DNA of 64,000 nucleotides from Firmicutes bacterium HGW-Firmicutes-2 (GCA_002841495.1 PGZV01000005.1:347212-411211), one strand, 5' to 3'. Shown: positions 1 to 11,006, numbered from the stretch's first letter. The notes: generated from the letters alone by a model not told the origin. Translations and numbers: made by a program.

Positions 1-3977
<3,977 letters not shown>

Positions 3978-3980
3978 TCT

Positions 3981-4080
3981 AACCAGGGGGACGGTTCTTC
4001 CGGTTCGCTTAAATACGATAAAATAAGAAATATAGCAGAAGAAGGTACAGACATATTTGTGTTTGTACCTTCTTTTTTTT
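3981..4080 (+). repeat. Intergenic repeat cassette, copy 1
   Basis: This is one of three clear relatives (with 5281-5376 and 6470-6566) and one diverged relative (8380-8453). It begins AACCAGGGGGACGGTTCTTC and, after an A-rich middle, ends with a hairpin built on GGTACAGACAT and GTTTGTACC followed by T residues. The start resembles short GGGGACGGTTCTT repeats I recall from other clostridial genomes, sometimes linked to REP-associated transposases; no such transposase is in this window. Confidence 0.7.
4041..4080 (+). terminator. Rho-independent terminator after the oxidoreductase gene
   Basis: GAAGGTACA pairs with TGTACCTTC around an imperfect apical part and is followed by a run of nine or more T residues. 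It forms the 3' half of repeat cassette copy 1. Confidence 0.85.
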
Positions 4081-4197
4081 TAATACAAACGACCAGTGCT
4101 CCATATAAAAACGTTCCATAGAAAGCGAAAAAAACTTTATCTTAGATTGCGACTATAATTGATGTTTTTATAGGGGCAATATTTTGAAAAAATTATG

Positions 4198-4226
4198 TTG
4201 ATAACTTATAAAAGCTTTGCTATCAT
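4198..4226 (+). promoter_or_regulatory. Predicted sigma-A promoter for the aat-like gene
   Basis: TTGATA (4198-4203), a 17-base spacer and TATCAT (4221-4226) form a good housekeeping promoter about 140 bases upstream of the start codon at 4371. Confidence 0.5.
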
Positions 4227-4370
4227 AGATATTAGTGGCAACCAAGGGGAAGTTCATCTGAGCCATATGGCTATATAATATTATTTTTATTGACTCAAGT
4301 TCTCGTGTGTCAGTAAGTGAGTTTGTCTGAATGATTAAGGTGAATTTAGTAAATTTTGGGGGAAAAGTAT

Positions 4371-5273
4371 ATGAGTACATCAAAAAAGAATAGGATTATT
4401 GCAGGAGTAAAATATGTACTCCCGGATTCGGTTTGCAGAAAATTAAGTAAGATTCGTGATAACTTTAATAAGGCAATCTATAAATGTCTTCCGAAATTGT
4501 ATAGATATACAGGAAGAGTTACAAAACTTAAAAAAGATATTGAATTTCCACCATTTCATAAAGGGAACAAAAAAATCAAATTTGGTCCAATAGCTTACTT
4601 ATTAGCTTATGGTGGAGATTTATCTGTTGAGAGAACAGTAGAAGCTACTAGGCAAGGCATAGTACCTTTGTTTACAAATGGTGAACCATATTTATGGTGG
4701 GTTGCAGATCAAAGAAGTGTTATTTTTATGGATTCTATTCATATAGAAAGACCTATAAAATCATTGCTTAAGAAAAATATGTTTACGATTACATCAGATA
4801 AAGCATTTATTGAGGTCATTAATGGATGTAGAGATTCCCACGATGGTTTTTTATGGTTAACGGAGGATAGAATCAAATCATTGCATAATTTACATGAAGC
4901 AGGGTATTCTCATTCAATAGAATTATGGCAAGAGGATGAACTTGTGGGAGGACTTTTTGGCTTTCATATTGGTGGATACTTTCATATTGAATCTAAGTTT
5001 GGTACGATTAATAACGGATCCAAATATCTATTTATTGCTTTTTGCTTACGTATGCAGGAACTTGGATTTAAGTTTTGTGATTGTGGTCTTTGGCCCACAG
5101 ATCACCTAAGACGCATGGGTGCTACAGTCATCGATCATGATGAATTTATGGCACTATTAAATGATGCACTATCACAAGAAAGTCCGATTGGCAATTGGGA
5201 GAATTTATTCTCTGATTTTAATGTCCAAGAAATAGCAAAAGGTTATCTTGAAAGTAATAAAAGTAAGTCGTAA
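4371..5273 (+). CDS. aat: Leucyl/phenylalanyl-tRNA-protein transferase-like protein (N-end rule aminoacyl-transferase)
   Basis: The family transfers Leu or Phe from tRNA to N-terminal Arg or Lys, marking proteins for ClpS/ClpAP. Family features seen are GIVPLFTNGEPYLWWVADQRSV, DGFLWLTEDRI, LHEAGYSHSIELWQ, LVGGLFGFHIGG and PTDHLRRMGA. The protein is 300 residues against about 230 for the E. coli enzyme; the extra is a basic N-terminal extension of roughly 60 residues. The conserved E. coli segment DCQ reads DCG here, with one inserted residue before TDH, so a residue linked to catalysis is changed. ATG 4371 is preferred over TTG 4356 because the GGGGGAA ribosome site at 4358-4364 is correctly spaced. 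The family is mainly proteobacterial and unusual in clostridia, so transfer or a new role is possible. No clpS is in the window. Confidence 0.75.
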   Translation: MSTSKKNRIIAGVKYVLPDSVCRKLSKIRDNFNKAIYKCLPKLYRYTGRVTKLKKDIEFPPFHKGNKKIKFGPIAYLLAYGGDLSVERTVEATRQGIVPLFTNGEPYLWWVADQRSVIFMDSIHIERPIKSLLKKNMFTITSDKAFIEVINGCRDSHDGFLWLTEDRIKSLHNLHEAGYSHSIELWQEDELVGGLFGFHIGGYFHIESKFGTINNGSKYLFIAFCLRMQELGFKFCDCGLWPTDHLRRMGATVIDHDEFMALLNDALSQESPIGNWENLFSDFNVQEIAKGYLESNKSKS

Positions 5274-5280
5274 AGTAAGT

Positions 5281-5376
5281 AACCAAGGGACAGTTCTTCC
5301 GGATCGCTTGATAGCAGCAAAAGTAAATAATCAAGTAGAAGAGGGTACAGACATATTGATGTTTGTACCCTCTTTT
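5281..5376 (+). repeat. Intergenic repeat cassette, copy 2, ending in a terminator
   Basis: It begins AACCAAGGGACAGTTCTTCC and ends with the hairpin AGAGGGTACAGACAT / GTTTGTACCCTCTTTT. The perfect outer stem AGAGGGTACA / TGTACCCTCT (about 5340-5372) and the T run make it a working terminator for the aat-like gene. It also faces the 3' end of the opposing aldo/keto reductase gene. Confidence 0.75.
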
Positions 5377-5402
5377 AATAAGTTCTTCTTATATATTTTT
5401 TT

Positions 5403-6392
5403 CTAAGCTAAGATTTCTTCAATTAAATTCAGTTCATCCTTACTGAAATCTAAATTATTAATAGTAGCAACACTGTCTTCCACTTGGCTGACTTTGCTTG
5501 CACCGATTAAGGCAGTAGTGACACGGTCATCTCTTAAAACCCATGCTAAAGCCATTTGCGCTAAGGTTTGATTCCGCTCCTTGGCCAATTGATTTAAACG
5601 GTTGATTTTATTTAAAACGTCTTCTGTAAGATTGTTTTCCTTTAAAAACTGACTGCCACTGGCAATTCTGGAATCTTCAGGAATATGGCCTAAATACTTA
5701 TTGGTTAGAAGACCTTGAGCAAGAGGGCTAAACACAATGTTGCCGACGCCCATTTCACCTGTCAGATCCAATAAGCCGTCTTCTTCAATCCATCGATCAA
5801 ACATGGAATACCTTGGTTGTGTCATGACAACTGGGGTCCTGAGTTCCTTTAGGATTGATAAAGCCTCCCTACCAGCTTCCCTACGATAATTGGATATGCC
5901 TACATATAAGGCTTTTCCCTGACGAACAGCTTGATCAAGGGCTAACATGGACTCTTCAATAGGCGTATCAGGATCCGGTCTGTGATGATAAAAAATATCC
6001 ACGTAATCCAATCCCATGCGGGTAAGACTTTGATCTAAACTGGAAAGTATATATTTTCTTGAACCTAAGTCGCCATAGGGTCCAGGCCACATATAATAGC
6101 CGGCTTTAGTTGAAATAATCATTTCATCTCTATAATGCTTCATATCTTCTCTTAGAATTCGACCAAAATTACTTTCAGCAGAACCTGCTGGTGGACCATA
6201 GTTATTAGCTAAGTCAAAATGAGTTACGCCAAGGTCAAATGCTTTGTGAATCATTTGTCTGCTATTTTCAATTAATGTCATATCACCAAAATTATGCCAT
6301 AAACCCAAAGATATCAGTGGCAACCGTAAACCCGTTTGACCTGCCCGTCTATAAATCATATCATCGTATCGATGTTCATTTGCTTTGTACAT
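5403..6392 (-). CDS. Aldo/keto reductase (YghZ/glyceraldehyde-3-phosphate reductase type)
   Basis: An NADPH-dependent oxidoreductase of the AKR14-like group that reduces aldehydes such as L-glyceraldehyde 3-phosphate or methylglyoxal; the true substrate is not known. The 329-residue TIM barrel shows the expected catalytic residues: Asp and Tyr in THFDLANNYGPPAG, Lys in IISTKAGY and His in IFYHHRPD. The C-terminal cofactor region includes TTALIGASKVSQVEDSV. The start is set by an AGGAGG site just upstream on the minus strand (complement of 6394-6403). It is a single gene, convergent with the aat-like gene and divergent from the membrane-protein array. Confidence 0.9.
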   Translation of the reverse strand: MYKANEHRYDDMIYRRAGQTGLRLPLISLGLWHNFGDMTLIENSRQMIHKAFDLGVTHFDLANNYGPPAGSAESNFGRILREDMKHYRDEMIISTKAGYYMWPGPYGDLGSRKYILSSLDQSLTRMGLDYVDIFYHHRPDPDTPIEESMLALDQAVRQGKALYVGISNYRREAGREALSILKELRTPVVMTQPRYSMFDRWIEEDGLLDLTGEMGVGNIVFSPLAQGLLTNKYLGHIPEDSRIASGSQFLKENNLTEDVLNKINRLNQLAKERNQTLAQMALAWVLRDDRVTTALIGASKVSQVEDSVATINNLDFSKDELNLIEEILA

Positions 6393-6838
6393 AAAACCTC
6401 CTATAATTGTCCGAGTGTTAAAAACAGTTCACGTTATAATATATTATATCCTATTTACTACGTCTACTCAACCATGGGACGATTCATCAGGTTGGTTTAC
6501 GAGTAACATAAGTAAACAATAACGTAGAAGAGGGTACAGACATATTTAAGTTTGTACCTTCTTTATTAAGTATCCATTTTCTACAAGCAACTTTATGGAT
6601 TGAAATCATCAATAGCCGAATTTTGCATACTGAATTTACAGTAATTCCCATTTATGTAAATAATTTTAATAAATATATAAATAATACAAAATATAACTAA
6701 AAAATCTGTACTTATATAATGATAATGGCTATAATCTGAAAAGTGGTATTTGTTGCAAAAAAATGAGCCACTAAAGATAATTCAAGTTAAAGAAGAATAC
6801 ATCTATAATTTCTCGTAAATATAAAGGAGATCAAGCAA
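6393..6838. other. Intergenic region with repeat cassette copy 3 and an operator-like inverted repeat
   Basis: No gene is visible. It contains repeat cassette copy 3 (6470-6566). Beyond it lies a segment of about 150 bases that is partly duplicated at 8455-8640, including the imperfect inverted repeat ACTGAATTTACAGT at 6629-6642 followed by AATTCCCAT. The segment is the upstream region of the first CPBP gene. Confidence 0.6.
6470..6566 (+). repeat. Intergenic repeat cassette, copy 3 (orphan position)
   Basis: It begins AACCATGGGACGATTCATCAG and ends with the hairpin GAGGGTACAGACATATTTAA / GTTTGTACCTTCTTT (about 6529-6563). Unlike copies 1 and 2 it follows no gene on its own strand, because the preceding reductase gene runs the other way. 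That suggests the unit can spread independently of a host gene. Confidence 0.65.
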
Positions 6839-7342
6839 ATGAGATATATCAATAAATTGGACATGTATCTAAGAAGCCTTCCAACCGCTAAGTTTATACT
6901 TATGATGACATTGATTTCTTATTTAGTAGTTATTCCGGTTGTTTTAATGGGATTTTTTATGAATACACACGTGGGTGGGCCAGAGTTTGAAGATATTCCT
7001 TTAGTTTTAATGATACTAATTGTAGTTGTAATTGGACCTATCTGGGAGACAATAGTATATCAATTATTGATAATTAGACAATTAAAAAAACGTATTTTCT
7101 TTAAAAATAGAAGTTCTTTAACAATACTTGTTTCAGCATTAGTTTTTGGAGCTGTACATATATATAGTATTTATTATATGTTCTATGCATTTATTATTGG
7201 CTTCCTATTTGCGTATACTTTTGTCATATATGAAGAGAAGAAAGCATCTGCATTTTGGGTAACAATGGCTATTCATGGACTGAGAAATGGTATAGCAATG
7301 CTTATTACGGATATAGAGTTAATATATCAGCTTATTAACTAG
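6839..7342 (+). CDS. CPBP-family intramembrane protease-like protein, array copy 1
   Basis: A 167-residue membrane protein with about four hydrophobic segments and the pattern of the CPBP (CAAX protease and bacteriocin-processing) family. Motif 1 is WETIVYQ, motif 2 FGAVH and motif 3 HGLRN. The first Glu, the two His and the Asn expected in the active site are present, but the usual second Glu and Arg of EExxxR are replaced by Thr and Gln. Members such as PlnI and SkkI act as immunity proteins against bacteriocins. This is the first of four diverged copies (6839, 7859, 9353, 10041) that lead into a double-glycine peptide gene. The start has AAGGAGATCAAGCAA upstream, shared by the copies. A role in immunity is inference. 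Confidence 0.8.
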   Translation: MRYINKLDMYLRSLPTAKFILMMTLISYLVVIPVVLMGFFMNTHVGGPEFEDIPLVLMILIVVVIGPIWETIVYQLLIIRQLKKRIFFKNRSSLTILVSALVFGAVHIYSIYYMFYAFIIGFLFAYTFVIYEEKKASAFWVTMAIHGLRNGIAMLITDIELIYQLIN

Positions 7343-7367
7343 CTTATAAGAAAGGATGGTATGTGTT

Positions 7368-7520
7368 GTGAAAAAAGCATTAATTAATGGTCTAATAATA
7401 CTAATTTTCATTATAATAGCTGAAGTGGTGATGTATAATACTGTTTTCATTAAAAGTATTATATTGGCAATTTCATTAGGTGTGGTAGGTTTTCTGATTA
7501 ATATTTTTAGCAGGAAATAG
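7368..7520 (+). CDS. Small two-segment membrane protein (50 residues)
   Basis: GTG start with AAAGGATGG upstream, 25 bases after CPBP copy 1, so probably cotranscribed. The product begins MKKALINGL and contains two hydrophobic segments (about residues 6-22 and 28-46) separated by VMYNT, ending in SRK. I do not recognise it. Its size and position fit a small immunity-type or helper protein, but no sequence feature proves this. Confidence 0.5.
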   Translation: MKKALINGLIILIFIIIAEVVMYNTVFIKSIILAISLGVVGFLINIFSRK

Positions 7521-7858
7521 TATCAGAATATGGTTTCACTGCACCTACATTGCCATTAGGAAGTGTTAATCTCATATAAAAACAATAGATTAATGATAAC
7601 CACATTCAATTGATTGGTATTAGTAACTACGTACAATGGCTTACCAATCTTATAAATATTGAAATTTTGAATTCCAATGTGTCTATTAGTGCACCTATTG
7701 GTTGTCGAAATACAATCAAGATAGTTAGCGATAAGTACAGGAACCAAGAAGGTTTCTGATATTACAGGGAATAATATGACAAAATAATATAAAGGTACTT
7801 ATGATTGGTGCTTGACCTACAAGGTTGTAAGAAGTGAATAAATAAGGAGATCAAACAA
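7521..7858. other. Degenerate region between CPBP copies 1 and 2
   Basis: No intact gene is visible. The stretch holds the 5'-truncated remnant at 7595-7759 and the leader of CPBP copy 2. From about 7589 to 7858 it is clearly similar to 9083-9352, so a block of leader plus remnant was duplicated together with the CPBP gene. A short open stretch ending at 7578 (ending GSVNLI) has no start codon. Confidence 0.6.
7595..7759 (+). pseudogene. 5'-truncated remnant of an unknown gene (copy A)
   Basis: An open stretch of 54 codons without a start codon. It translates to NHIQLIGISNYVQWLTN and ends KYRNQEGF before TGA 7757-7759. The same C-terminal sequence is present at 9086-9253, where it is joined to an N-terminal part but interrupted by a stop. 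The two together suggest an original soluble protein of roughly 85-90 residues of unknown function. Confidence 0.55.
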
Positions 7859-8362
7859 ATGAAAAATATCAATAAATTGGACATGTATCTAAGAAGCCTT
7901 CCAACCGCTAAATTTATACTTATAATGACATTGATTTCTTATATAGTTGTTATTCTAATTGCTATAATGTCATTTTTCATGAAAATAGATATAGGTGGGC
8001 CTGAAGTAGAAGAAGTTCCTGTAGTTCTATTATTCTTAATTTTTGTAATAATAATACCAATTTTTGAAACGTTTATATATCAATTTTTGATCATTAGAGT
8101 ATTGAAAAAATTTAATTTCTTTAAGAGTCGAAAGCTTTTAATGGTTCTAATTTCAGCAGTATTTTTTGGTACAGGTCATCTATATAGTATCTATTATATT
8201 TTTTTTGCATTTGTTCTTGGATTACCATTAGCGTATGCTTTTGTAATATATGAAGATAAAAAGGTATCTGCATTTTGGGTGACGACGGCCATTCATGGAC
8301 TGATAAATGGTGTATCAGTGGTTATAGTAACTTTAGAGATTTTATATCAGAAATTTTTTTAG
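7859..8362 (+). CDS. CPBP-family intramembrane protease-like protein, array copy 2
   Basis: A 167-residue paralogue of the proteins at 6839, 9353 and 10041. The first 19 residues are almost identical between copies (INKLDMYLRSLPTAKFIL). The family motifs read FETFIYQ, FGTGH and HGLIN. The segment after the N-terminus (residues 25-60) differs most between copies and carries the loop IGGPEVEEVPV, so it is a candidate specificity region. Start from AAGGAGATCAAACAA upstream. The gene is followed by a terminator within diverged repeat cassette copy 4. Confidence 0.8.
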   Translation: MKNINKLDMYLRSLPTAKFILIMTLISYIVVILIAIMSFFMKIDIGGPEVEEVPVVLLFLIFVIIIPIFETFIYQFLIIRVLKKFNFFKSRKLLMVLISAVFFGTGHLYSIYYIFFAFVLGLPLAYAFVIYEDKKVSAFWVTTAIHGLINGVSVVIVTLEILYQKFF

Positions 8363-8414
8363 TGTTGCCAGTATTTGACCGTGTAAACCATAATAGTAAA
8401 TAATGGAATTGAAG

Positions 8415-8453
8415 AGGGTGCCAAAGGATATTGTGTGTTTGGACCCTTTTTTT
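8415..8453 (+). terminator. Terminator after CPBP copy 2 (repeat cassette copy 4)
   Basis: AGGGT-CCAAA pairs with TTTGG-ACCCT with one bulged base, followed by seven T residues. The position and shape match the hairpins of the other repeat cassettes, but the sequence has diverged. Confidence 0.75.
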
Positions 8454-8514
8454 AGTATCTATTTTTCATAAATAACTCAGTGGACCGGATATTTCAAAAC
8501 TTAAGCTTTACTAT

Positions 8515-8528
8515 ACTGTATTTACAGT
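8515..8528. promoter_or_regulatory. Operator-like inverted repeat, duplicated upstream of two island genes
   Basis: ACTGTA-TT-TACAGT is a perfect 6-bp inverted repeat with a 2-base centre, followed by AATTCCCAT. A near-identical copy (one arm mismatch) lies at 6629-6642 upstream of CPBP copy 1. Conservation of the repeat in both copies of an otherwise diverged segment suggests a protein-binding site, though it could simply be inherited from the duplication. Confidence 0.4.
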
Positions 8529-8794
8529 AATTCCCATATACGTATAAAAGTTGCAATAATAAGTTGTAAAATATAAAATATAACAAAAAATGCTTTACTT
8601 TCATAAAAATTATTGTTATGCTATGATAAGTAAAAATTAAGGCTGAACTGGAATCTCGGATTCCATTTCAGTTGCATTTGGATTAATCTGTGCAGCAATA
8701 GGCGCATATACGCCAGTGTGAGTATATCTTATACTTTATAGTTAATAATATTTTTAGAAAAAGCTTTTAAAGCATAGATAGGGGATTATATGTA

Positions 8795-8977
8795 ATGCGT
8801 TCTTTTGTGAAATACTTTAATCATTTCAGCTTCGTATGTCTTGTAATTACATTATTAATCGGATTATTATGTCGCTTTGAACTAACTGTAAGCAAACATA
8901 TTGTGATTACTTATCTTGTAGGTATACTTTTTTTCAGTGGATCGATGGCTTTGATCTTCAGTAACTTAATAGCTTAA
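8795..8977 (+). CDS. Small two-segment membrane protein (60 residues)
   Basis: ATG start with AGGGGA about 12 bases upstream. The product has two hydrophobic segments (about residues 10-27 and 35-58) around a short FELTVSKH linker. I do not recognise it. It sits between CPBP copies 2 and 3 and, like the 50-residue protein at 7368, may be a small partner of the peptide system. It is not similar in sequence to that protein beyond hydrophobicity. Confidence 0.45.
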   Translation: MRSFVKYFNHFSFVCLVITLLIGLLCRFELTVSKHIVITYLVGILFFSGSMALIFSNLIA

Positions 8978-8986
8978 CAAGAGATT

Positions 8987-9253
8987 ATGGATATAAGTAT
9001 GAATACAGAATTTAATAAAGAAATATTTATTAATGAAATAATAGAAATAGGTACATCGAAATTGAATAAAAAAGCAATTAAAGTTGATGAGAACCACATT
9101 CAATTGATTGGTATTAGTAACTATACGTAATGGCTTACCAATCCAATAAATATTGAAATCTTGAAATCTAATATATCTATTAGTGCACCTGTTGGTTATC
9201 GAAATACAATCAAGAAAGTTAGCGATAAGTATAGGAACCAAGAAGGTTTCTGA
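8987..9253 (+). pseudogene. Remnant of an unknown gene with an in-frame stop (copy B)
   Basis: The frame opens with ATG 8987 (or 8999), encodes MNTEFNKEIFINEIIEIG and continues to ISNYT, then meets TAA at 9128-9130. The same frame continues with WLTNPINIEIL to NQEGF and TGA at 9251-9253. Copy A at 7595 reads NYVQWLTN at the break, so a local 2-base insertion and 2-base deletion created the stop here. The protein family is not recognised. Confidence 0.55.
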
Positions 9254-9352
9254 TATTACAAGGGATAGTTTGACAAAATAATATAAAGGTACTGATGAGT
9301 GGTGCCTGACCTACAAGGTTGTAAAAAGTCAATAAATGAGGAGATCAAACAA

Positions 9353-9844
9353 ATGAAATATATCAATAAACTGGACACATATTTAAGAAGCCTTCCAACC
9401 GCTAAGTTTATACTTATAATGACATTGATTTCTTTTTTAGTAGTTATTCCACTAGCTTTAATGGCATTTTTTATGAATATAGATATGAATGGGCCGGATT
9501 TTGATGAAATTCCTATAGTATTATCATTCTTATCTCTAGGTATTATAGTACCGATTTTTGAAACGTTAATATTTCAGTTTTTGATAATTAGGTTCTTGAA
9601 AAAATTTAGTTTCTTTAAAAATCGAATATATATAACAATTCTTATTTCAGCAGTTCTTTTTGGTTTGGCCCATACATATAGTATATATTATATGTTTTTT
9701 GCATTTGTCGATGGTTTATTACTAGCATATGCTTTTGTAATATATGAAGACAAGAAGGTATCTGCATTTTGGGTAACGATGGCTATTCATGGACTTAGAA
9801 ATGTTTTATCAGTTGCTATAACAGCTATAGAGTCATTATATTAG
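9353..9844 (+). CDS. CPBP-family intramembrane protease-like protein, array copy 3
   Basis: A 163-residue paralogue; ATG 9353 follows GAGGAGATCAAACAA, which fixes the start although the frame is open further upstream. Motifs are FETLIFQ, FGLAH and HGLRN. It is the closest relative of copy 4, with identical stretches such as GPDF and the whole motif-1 region. A shared tail after the stop (TATTTTTTTCTAGGGTTTGA) shows that copies 3 and 4 arose by a recent duplication that included 3' flanking DNA. Confidence 0.8.
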   Translation: MKYINKLDTYLRSLPTAKFILIMTLISFLVVIPLALMAFFMNIDMNGPDFDEIPIVLSFLSLGIIVPIFETLIFQFLIIRFLKKFSFFKNRIYITILISAVLFGLAHTYSIYYMFFAFVDGLLLAYAFVIYEDKKVSAFWVTMAIHGLRNVLSVAITAIESLY

Positions 9845-10040
9845 TATTTTTTTCTAGGGTTTGATAGGAATTATGATTAATATATTGTAAAAAGTGAATC
9901 GGGGAATGGATAAACCCTCTAGCCAAGGATAGTTGAACAAGAAGCTTGAAAAATTCGCTATCGCTATGGAGTTATACATATAACTTTACACATACAAACC
10001 TAGAGGATAAAAGCAATAAATAATACGAGGAGATTAACAA

Positions 10041-10532
10041 ATGAAATATATCAATAAATTGGACACATATTTAAGAAGCCTTCCAACCGTTAAGTTTATA
10101 TTAGTAATGACATTGATTTCTTTTTTAATAGTTGTTCCACTAGATTTAATGGCATTTTTTATAAATATAGATATGAATGGGCCGGATTTTTATGAAACTC
10201 CGATTGTATTATCATTCTTATCTCTAGGTATTATAGTACCGATTTTTGAAACGTTAATTTTTCAGTTTTTGATAATTAGGTTCTTGAAAAAATTTATTTT
10301 CTTTAAAAATCGAATATATATAACGATTCTTATTTCAGCAGTTCTTTTTGGTTTATCACATACATATAGTATTGCTTATGTGTTTTTTGCATTTATTATT
10401 GGCTTATTACTAGCATATGCTTTTGTAATATATGAAGACAAGAAGGCATCTGCATTTTGGGTGACGATGGCTATTCATGGATTTAGAAATATTTTATCAG
10501 TTGCTATAAAAGCTATAGAGTCATTGTATTAG
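10041..10532 (+). CDS. CPBP-family intramembrane protease-like protein, array copy 4
   Basis: A 163-residue paralogue very close to copy 3, with motifs FETLIFQ, FGLSH and HGFRN. Start from ACGAGGAGATTAACAA upstream. It is the copy nearest the double-glycine peptide gene, 182 bases before its start, the usual place for a cognate immunity gene. Differences from copy 3 lie mainly at the N-terminal third (LIVVPLDLMAFFINID) and around the second membrane segment (SIAYVFFAFIIG). Function as immunity protein or as protease is inferred from family and position only. Confidence 0.8.
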   Translation: MKYINKLDTYLRSLPTVKFILVMTLISFLIVVPLDLMAFFINIDMNGPDFYETPIVLSFLSLGIIVPIFETLIFQFLIIRFLKKFIFFKNRIYITILISAVLFGLSHTYSIAYVFFAFIIGLLLAYAFVIYEDKKASAFWVTMAIHGFRNILSVAIKAIESLY

Positions 10533-10714
10533 TATTTTTTTCTAGGGTTTGATAGGACTTTGATAGAAAAAATTATAGTGGTTATAAATCCTAATTGTAA
10601 ATAACTTGTGGCTATTCCCAAAGCAAAACAAGTGTTAATCTTTTTATGGGAGAAAAGGTTTGTAAGTTAGGATTATAATAAATAAATCAAACGAAAATAT
10701 AGGAGGAAATTAGA

Positions 10715-10870
10715 ATGGAATTATGTATTAATAAGAGAGAATTTTATGAGTTGACGAATGAAGAATTGGGTAATCTTAATGGTGGAGCTGCTAAGATTGG
10801 TGCGATTATAATGGAAAATGCTGGCATAAGAGCAGCTGAAGCCGCAGCAGAAGGCGTTTTTATATTCTAA
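10715..10870 (+). CDS. Double-glycine leader peptide, putative class II-like bacteriocin or signal peptide precursor
   Basis: A 51-codon gene with a strong AGGAGGA ribosome site (10701-10707), too short for ordinary gene calling. The leader contains LTNEELGNLNGG (residues 13-24), an almost ideal match to the LSxxELxxIxGG consensus read by C39 peptidases. Cleavage after Gly24 would release a 27-residue peptide beginning AAKIGAIIMENAG, rich in Ala (9 of 27) and lacking Cys, Ser and Thr, so it cannot be a lanthipeptide or sactipeptide. It has Gly at mature positions 5, 13 and 23. A C39 ABC exporter and a HlyD adaptor follow on the same strand. Killing activity versus signalling cannot be decided from sequence. 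Confidence 0.85.
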   Translation: MELCINKREFYELTNEELGNLNGGAAKIGAIIMENAGIRAAEAAAEGVFIF

Positions 10871-10964
10871 AAAATTCAAAACCTCTAGCACCTAATCAAA
10901 ACCCTTATTTTGTTAAAAATTATTCAAGAAGCTCAAATAAGTATCCAAGACTCAATTAATTTAG

Positions 10965-11006
10965 AGAGTCATAGGTTATGTATCTAAATACATAACCTAT
11001 GACTCT
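10965..11006 (+). terminator. Perfect 19-bp hairpin between peptide gene and exporter gene (attenuator or processing site)
   Basis: AGAGTCATAGGTTATGTAT and its exact complement are separated by the loop CTAA. No T run follows, so it is not a classical terminator. Between a small abundant product and a large transporter, such a hairpin typically protects the 3' end of the peptide message or lets only part of the transcripts continue. Confidence 0.6.

Larger units (their letters stand above)
3978..4370. other. Intergenic region with repeat cassette copy 1, terminator and aat promoter
   Basis: The stretch between the oxidoreductase and the aminoacyl-transferase gene has no gene of its own. It starts with repeat cassette copy 1 (3981-4080), which ends in a terminator hairpin, and then carries a sigma-A-like promoter at 4198-4226. 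The remainder shows nothing I can name. Confidence 0.6.
8363..8794. other. Intergenic region with repeat cassette copy 4, operator-like repeat and a possible peptide-gene relic
   Basis: It contains diverged repeat cassette copy 4 with a terminator (8380-8453) and a segment matching that upstream of CPBP copy 1, including the perfect inverted repeat ACTGTATTTACAGT at 8515-8528. A hairpin TGGAATC tcg GATTCCA lies at about 8649-8665. An open stretch following it translates to a small hydrophobic Gly/Ala-rich sequence (SVAFGLICAAIGAYTPV) ending in TGA at 8728-8730, without any start codon. It may be a decayed bacteriocin-like gene. Confidence 0.45.

Noticed and set aside
8966-9241. Minus-strand frames opposite the decayed gene (also 7556-7747)
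   Set aside because: They are complements of the duplicated remnant, Cys/Asn-rich, without ribosome sites; similarity between them only reflects the DNA duplication.
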